From: CAUZIZ01 sp047514575
Lineage (GTDB): Bacteria > Acidobacteriota > UBA6911 > RPQK01 > JAJDTT01
Assembly: GCA_047514575.1 (NCBI GenBank)
Contig: JAKZYH010000021.1
Span: 1 to 7,832 of the forward strand
DNA length: 7,832 bases
Direction of reading: 5' to 3'
The notes beneath the pieces are model-generated. The model saw nothing but the letters and a program-made list of their open reading frames with translations. It ran no database searches and was not told where the DNA came from. This document shows, piece by piece, positions 6,341 to 7,832 of this stretch (positions are counted from its first letter, which is position 1; every line of letters begins with the position of its first letter). A program made the position numbers and the translations under genes.

Positions 6341-7832
6341 TCACGAATTGTAGCTGAGACTCACTCGAAGCTGATTCAACACCGCGGGCTCCGCCGGGTC
6401 TCCCTGCGAGGGCGGGTTCAGGATGACCTCGAAGGTGTTGCTTCCCTTCCGGAGGCTCGTAGTCTCGAACTCAGTCCAGCGGTTCTCCTTGCCGTCGATC
6501 GGAGTCGGCATTAGCCTTTCTCCGGAGAGGGGCACCCCGTTGATCTTCCACTGGATTCTCTTCGCGCTGACTCCCTGCTTCCAGCCGGTCTGGAAGGTGA
6601 CCTTGCGCGCACTCTCAGGACGGTCGGGAATATCCAGCGTGAGCTTGGCTCGAGCAGGGCCTGACTGGCAGGTCAGGGCCAGTGGCAGCTGTCCCGGCCA
6701 GGTGCTGGAGTTCAGGTAGCCTACCTTTTTCCGGTTGGGATCGACTCGGTAGAGCTTGTCTCGCTGAGCCAGCAGCTTGGGATCTCCAATCTCATGGAGA
6801 CAGCCGTAGTAGGTTGATCTGAGAAGGTTGAAGAAGTAGATGCCATCGACCCCGGCGTCCCAGCAGCGGTAGGCGGCGCCGCGGATGGCTTCCAGCTGCT
6901 CGAAGAGATGCATCCAGCTGAGTCCTCCGTAGACGGGGATGTCGTGCTGGCGCCCCAAGCGGACCCAGTCCCCGAGGGGGTAGGTGAAGGGAGCGCTCCC
7001 AAATCCAGCGATCAGCAGGTCGATCCATCCCTCTGCCATCCAGGTCTCGGGGTCCAGGCCGACCGACCGTGATAGTTCGGGAGAGTCGGGAACCCGAGTG
7101 GCGAGTAGAATCGGTCGACCCCGTTTCTTGCCATTGGCCCTAAGCCGCCGGTGAATCTGACGAATGAAGTCGTTCATGATCGGCGTGTTCTGGCGCTCCT
7201 CTCCGTAGCGGAAGATCAGGGGATGACGTCCCCAGTCCAATTCGAATCCGTCCAGATCGTAGCGGCGGCAGGCCTCGTCGATGACACCCAGATAGTGCTT
7301 TCGCACCTCGGCGTGAGCGAAGTCGAAGGCGGGCCAGGAGAAGGCCAACGGGCCCAGGGCACTGTTTCGAAACTGATCGATGAGTCGGCCGCCCTCGGTG
7401 TGTCCCCAATACACCAGGAGGTCCTCGAAGGGGTGCTCCGGCTTCTTCTTCTGGATCCAGGGAAGAAAGTCTTGATCGAATACCTCCGGGCTGAGGCGTG
7501 CCTGTAGCAGATCAAGATGTTCCAACTTGAAGCGTGACCAGTATTTCTCTCCCGGGTAGACCGCCGCATGAACGTCGTTCATTCGCATGGAATAGAGGAA
7601 TTCCATCTGGTTGGTGTGGCAAAAATCGACCACGTGTTTCAGCGGATCGGGACCCAGGGCCCGGGTGTTTTCCGAGGGGAACTCCCAGTTGGCGAGATCG
7701 AGAAAGGCACAGTAGCTGACGCTGTCGACCTGGGTTCCTTTGAGGCCCTCCATGCGTCGGGAGAGGAACTGCTCGACCGACTCAAATTGTTGGGGCCAGC
7801 CCGGGCGCGGAAAATCCAGGGCTACCTTGGAC
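6341..7832 (-). CDS. TIM-barrel glycoside-hydrolase-like protein (GHL10-like), 5' end beyond the right edge
   Basis: At least 496 residues, with no stop before the window edge. The frame continues upstream of the internal ATG at 7753 through family-like sequence (KVALDFPRPGWPQQFESVEQ, then FLSRR), so that ATG is not the true start. Counting from the Met at 7753, the segment 1-330 looks like a (beta/alpha)8 barrel: KGTQVDSVSYCAF (5-17), EFLYSMRMND (51-60), DLDGFELDWGRHP (166-178, with acidic residues at a strand end, the best active-site candidate), GRPILLATRVP (212-222), WIDLLIAG (243-250), DIPVYGGLSW (271-280) and AGVDGIYFFNLL (300-311). Residues 360-470 form a beta-rich C-terminal domain ending in LRVSLSYNS. 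The family is the glycosyl-hydrolase-like 10 (PF02638-like) group, whose members are often secreted and poorly characterised. Any signal peptide would lie outside the window. It probably acts on a glycoside linked to the neighbouring importer, but the substrate is unknown. Confidence 0.85.
   Translation of the reverse strand, partial: SKVALDFPRPGWPQQFESVEQFLSRRMEGLKGTQVDSVSYCAFLDLANWEFPSENTRALGPDPLKHVVDFCHTNQMEFLYSMRMNDVHAAVYPGEKYWSRFKLEHLDLLQARLSPEVFDQDFLPWIQKKKPEHPFEDLLVYWGHTEGGRLIDQFRNSALGPLAFSWPAFDFAHAEVRKHYLGVIDEACRRYDLDGFELDWGRHPLIFRYGEERQNTPIMNDFIRQIHRRLRANGKKRGRPILLATRVPDSPELSRSVGLDPETWMAEGWIDLLIAGFGSAPFTYPLGDWVRLGRQHDIPVYGGLSWMHLFEQLEAIRGAAYRCWDAGVDGIYFFNLLRSTYYGCLHEIGDPKLLAQRDKLYRVDPNRKKVGYLNSSTWPGQLPLALTCQSGPARAKLTLDIPDRPESARKVTFQTGWKQGVSAKRIQWKINGVPLSGERLMPTPIDGKENRWTEFETTSLRKGSNTFEVILNPPSQGDPAEPAVLNQLRVSLSYNS

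Overview
This window looks like a piece of a bacterial chromosome from the PVC group (Planctomycetes, Verrucomicrobia, Lentisphaerae) or a similar polysaccharide-degrading Gram-negative lineage. That placement is an inference. It rests on a secreted propeller-type glycosidase-like protein, a GHL10-like TIM-barrel protein, a lipoprotein sugar-binding protein, a moderately GC-rich composition by eye, and a four-helix-bundle (S23/IVP-type) gene of a kind I associate with those phyla. No rRNA, tRNA, CRISPR array, transposase or phage gene was seen.

Layout, left to right. A short-chain dehydrogenase (minus strand, 1-299) runs off the left edge. It lies 63 nt downstream of a secreted, propeller-type glycosidase-like gene (minus, 363-1913), and the two probably share a transcript. 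A 241-nt divergent intergenic region (1914-2154) separates them from a plus-strand ABC sugar importer operon. The operon encodes a lipoprotein substrate-binding protein (2155-3159), a double-domain ATPase (3143-4696) and a membrane permease (4683-5702). These three genes overlap at both junctions. Next comes a 640-nt stretch without an intact gene (5703-6340). It holds a broken minus-strand four-helix-bundle gene (about 5843-6258) and a striking 35-nt inverted repeat built from CGATNN hexamers (arms 5766-5800 and 5855-5889, 34 of 35 positions complementary). One arm lies in the 3' coding end of the broken gene and the other lies past its stop codon. Last is a minus-strand TIM-barrel glycoside-hydrolase-like gene (6341 to the right edge), still open at its 5' end.

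How the genes may work together (inference): the secreted propeller protein and the GHL10-like protein would act on a glycan or glycoside, the RbsBAC-like importer would bring the released sugar into the cell, and the dehydrogenase would oxidise or reduce it. No sugar kinase, isomerase or regulator is visible, so the substrate cannot be named. The ribose-type subfamily of the transporter does not prove ribose.

The most unusual part is 5703-6260, where the decayed four-helix-bundle gene is fused to a long, almost perfect hexamer-based hairpin.
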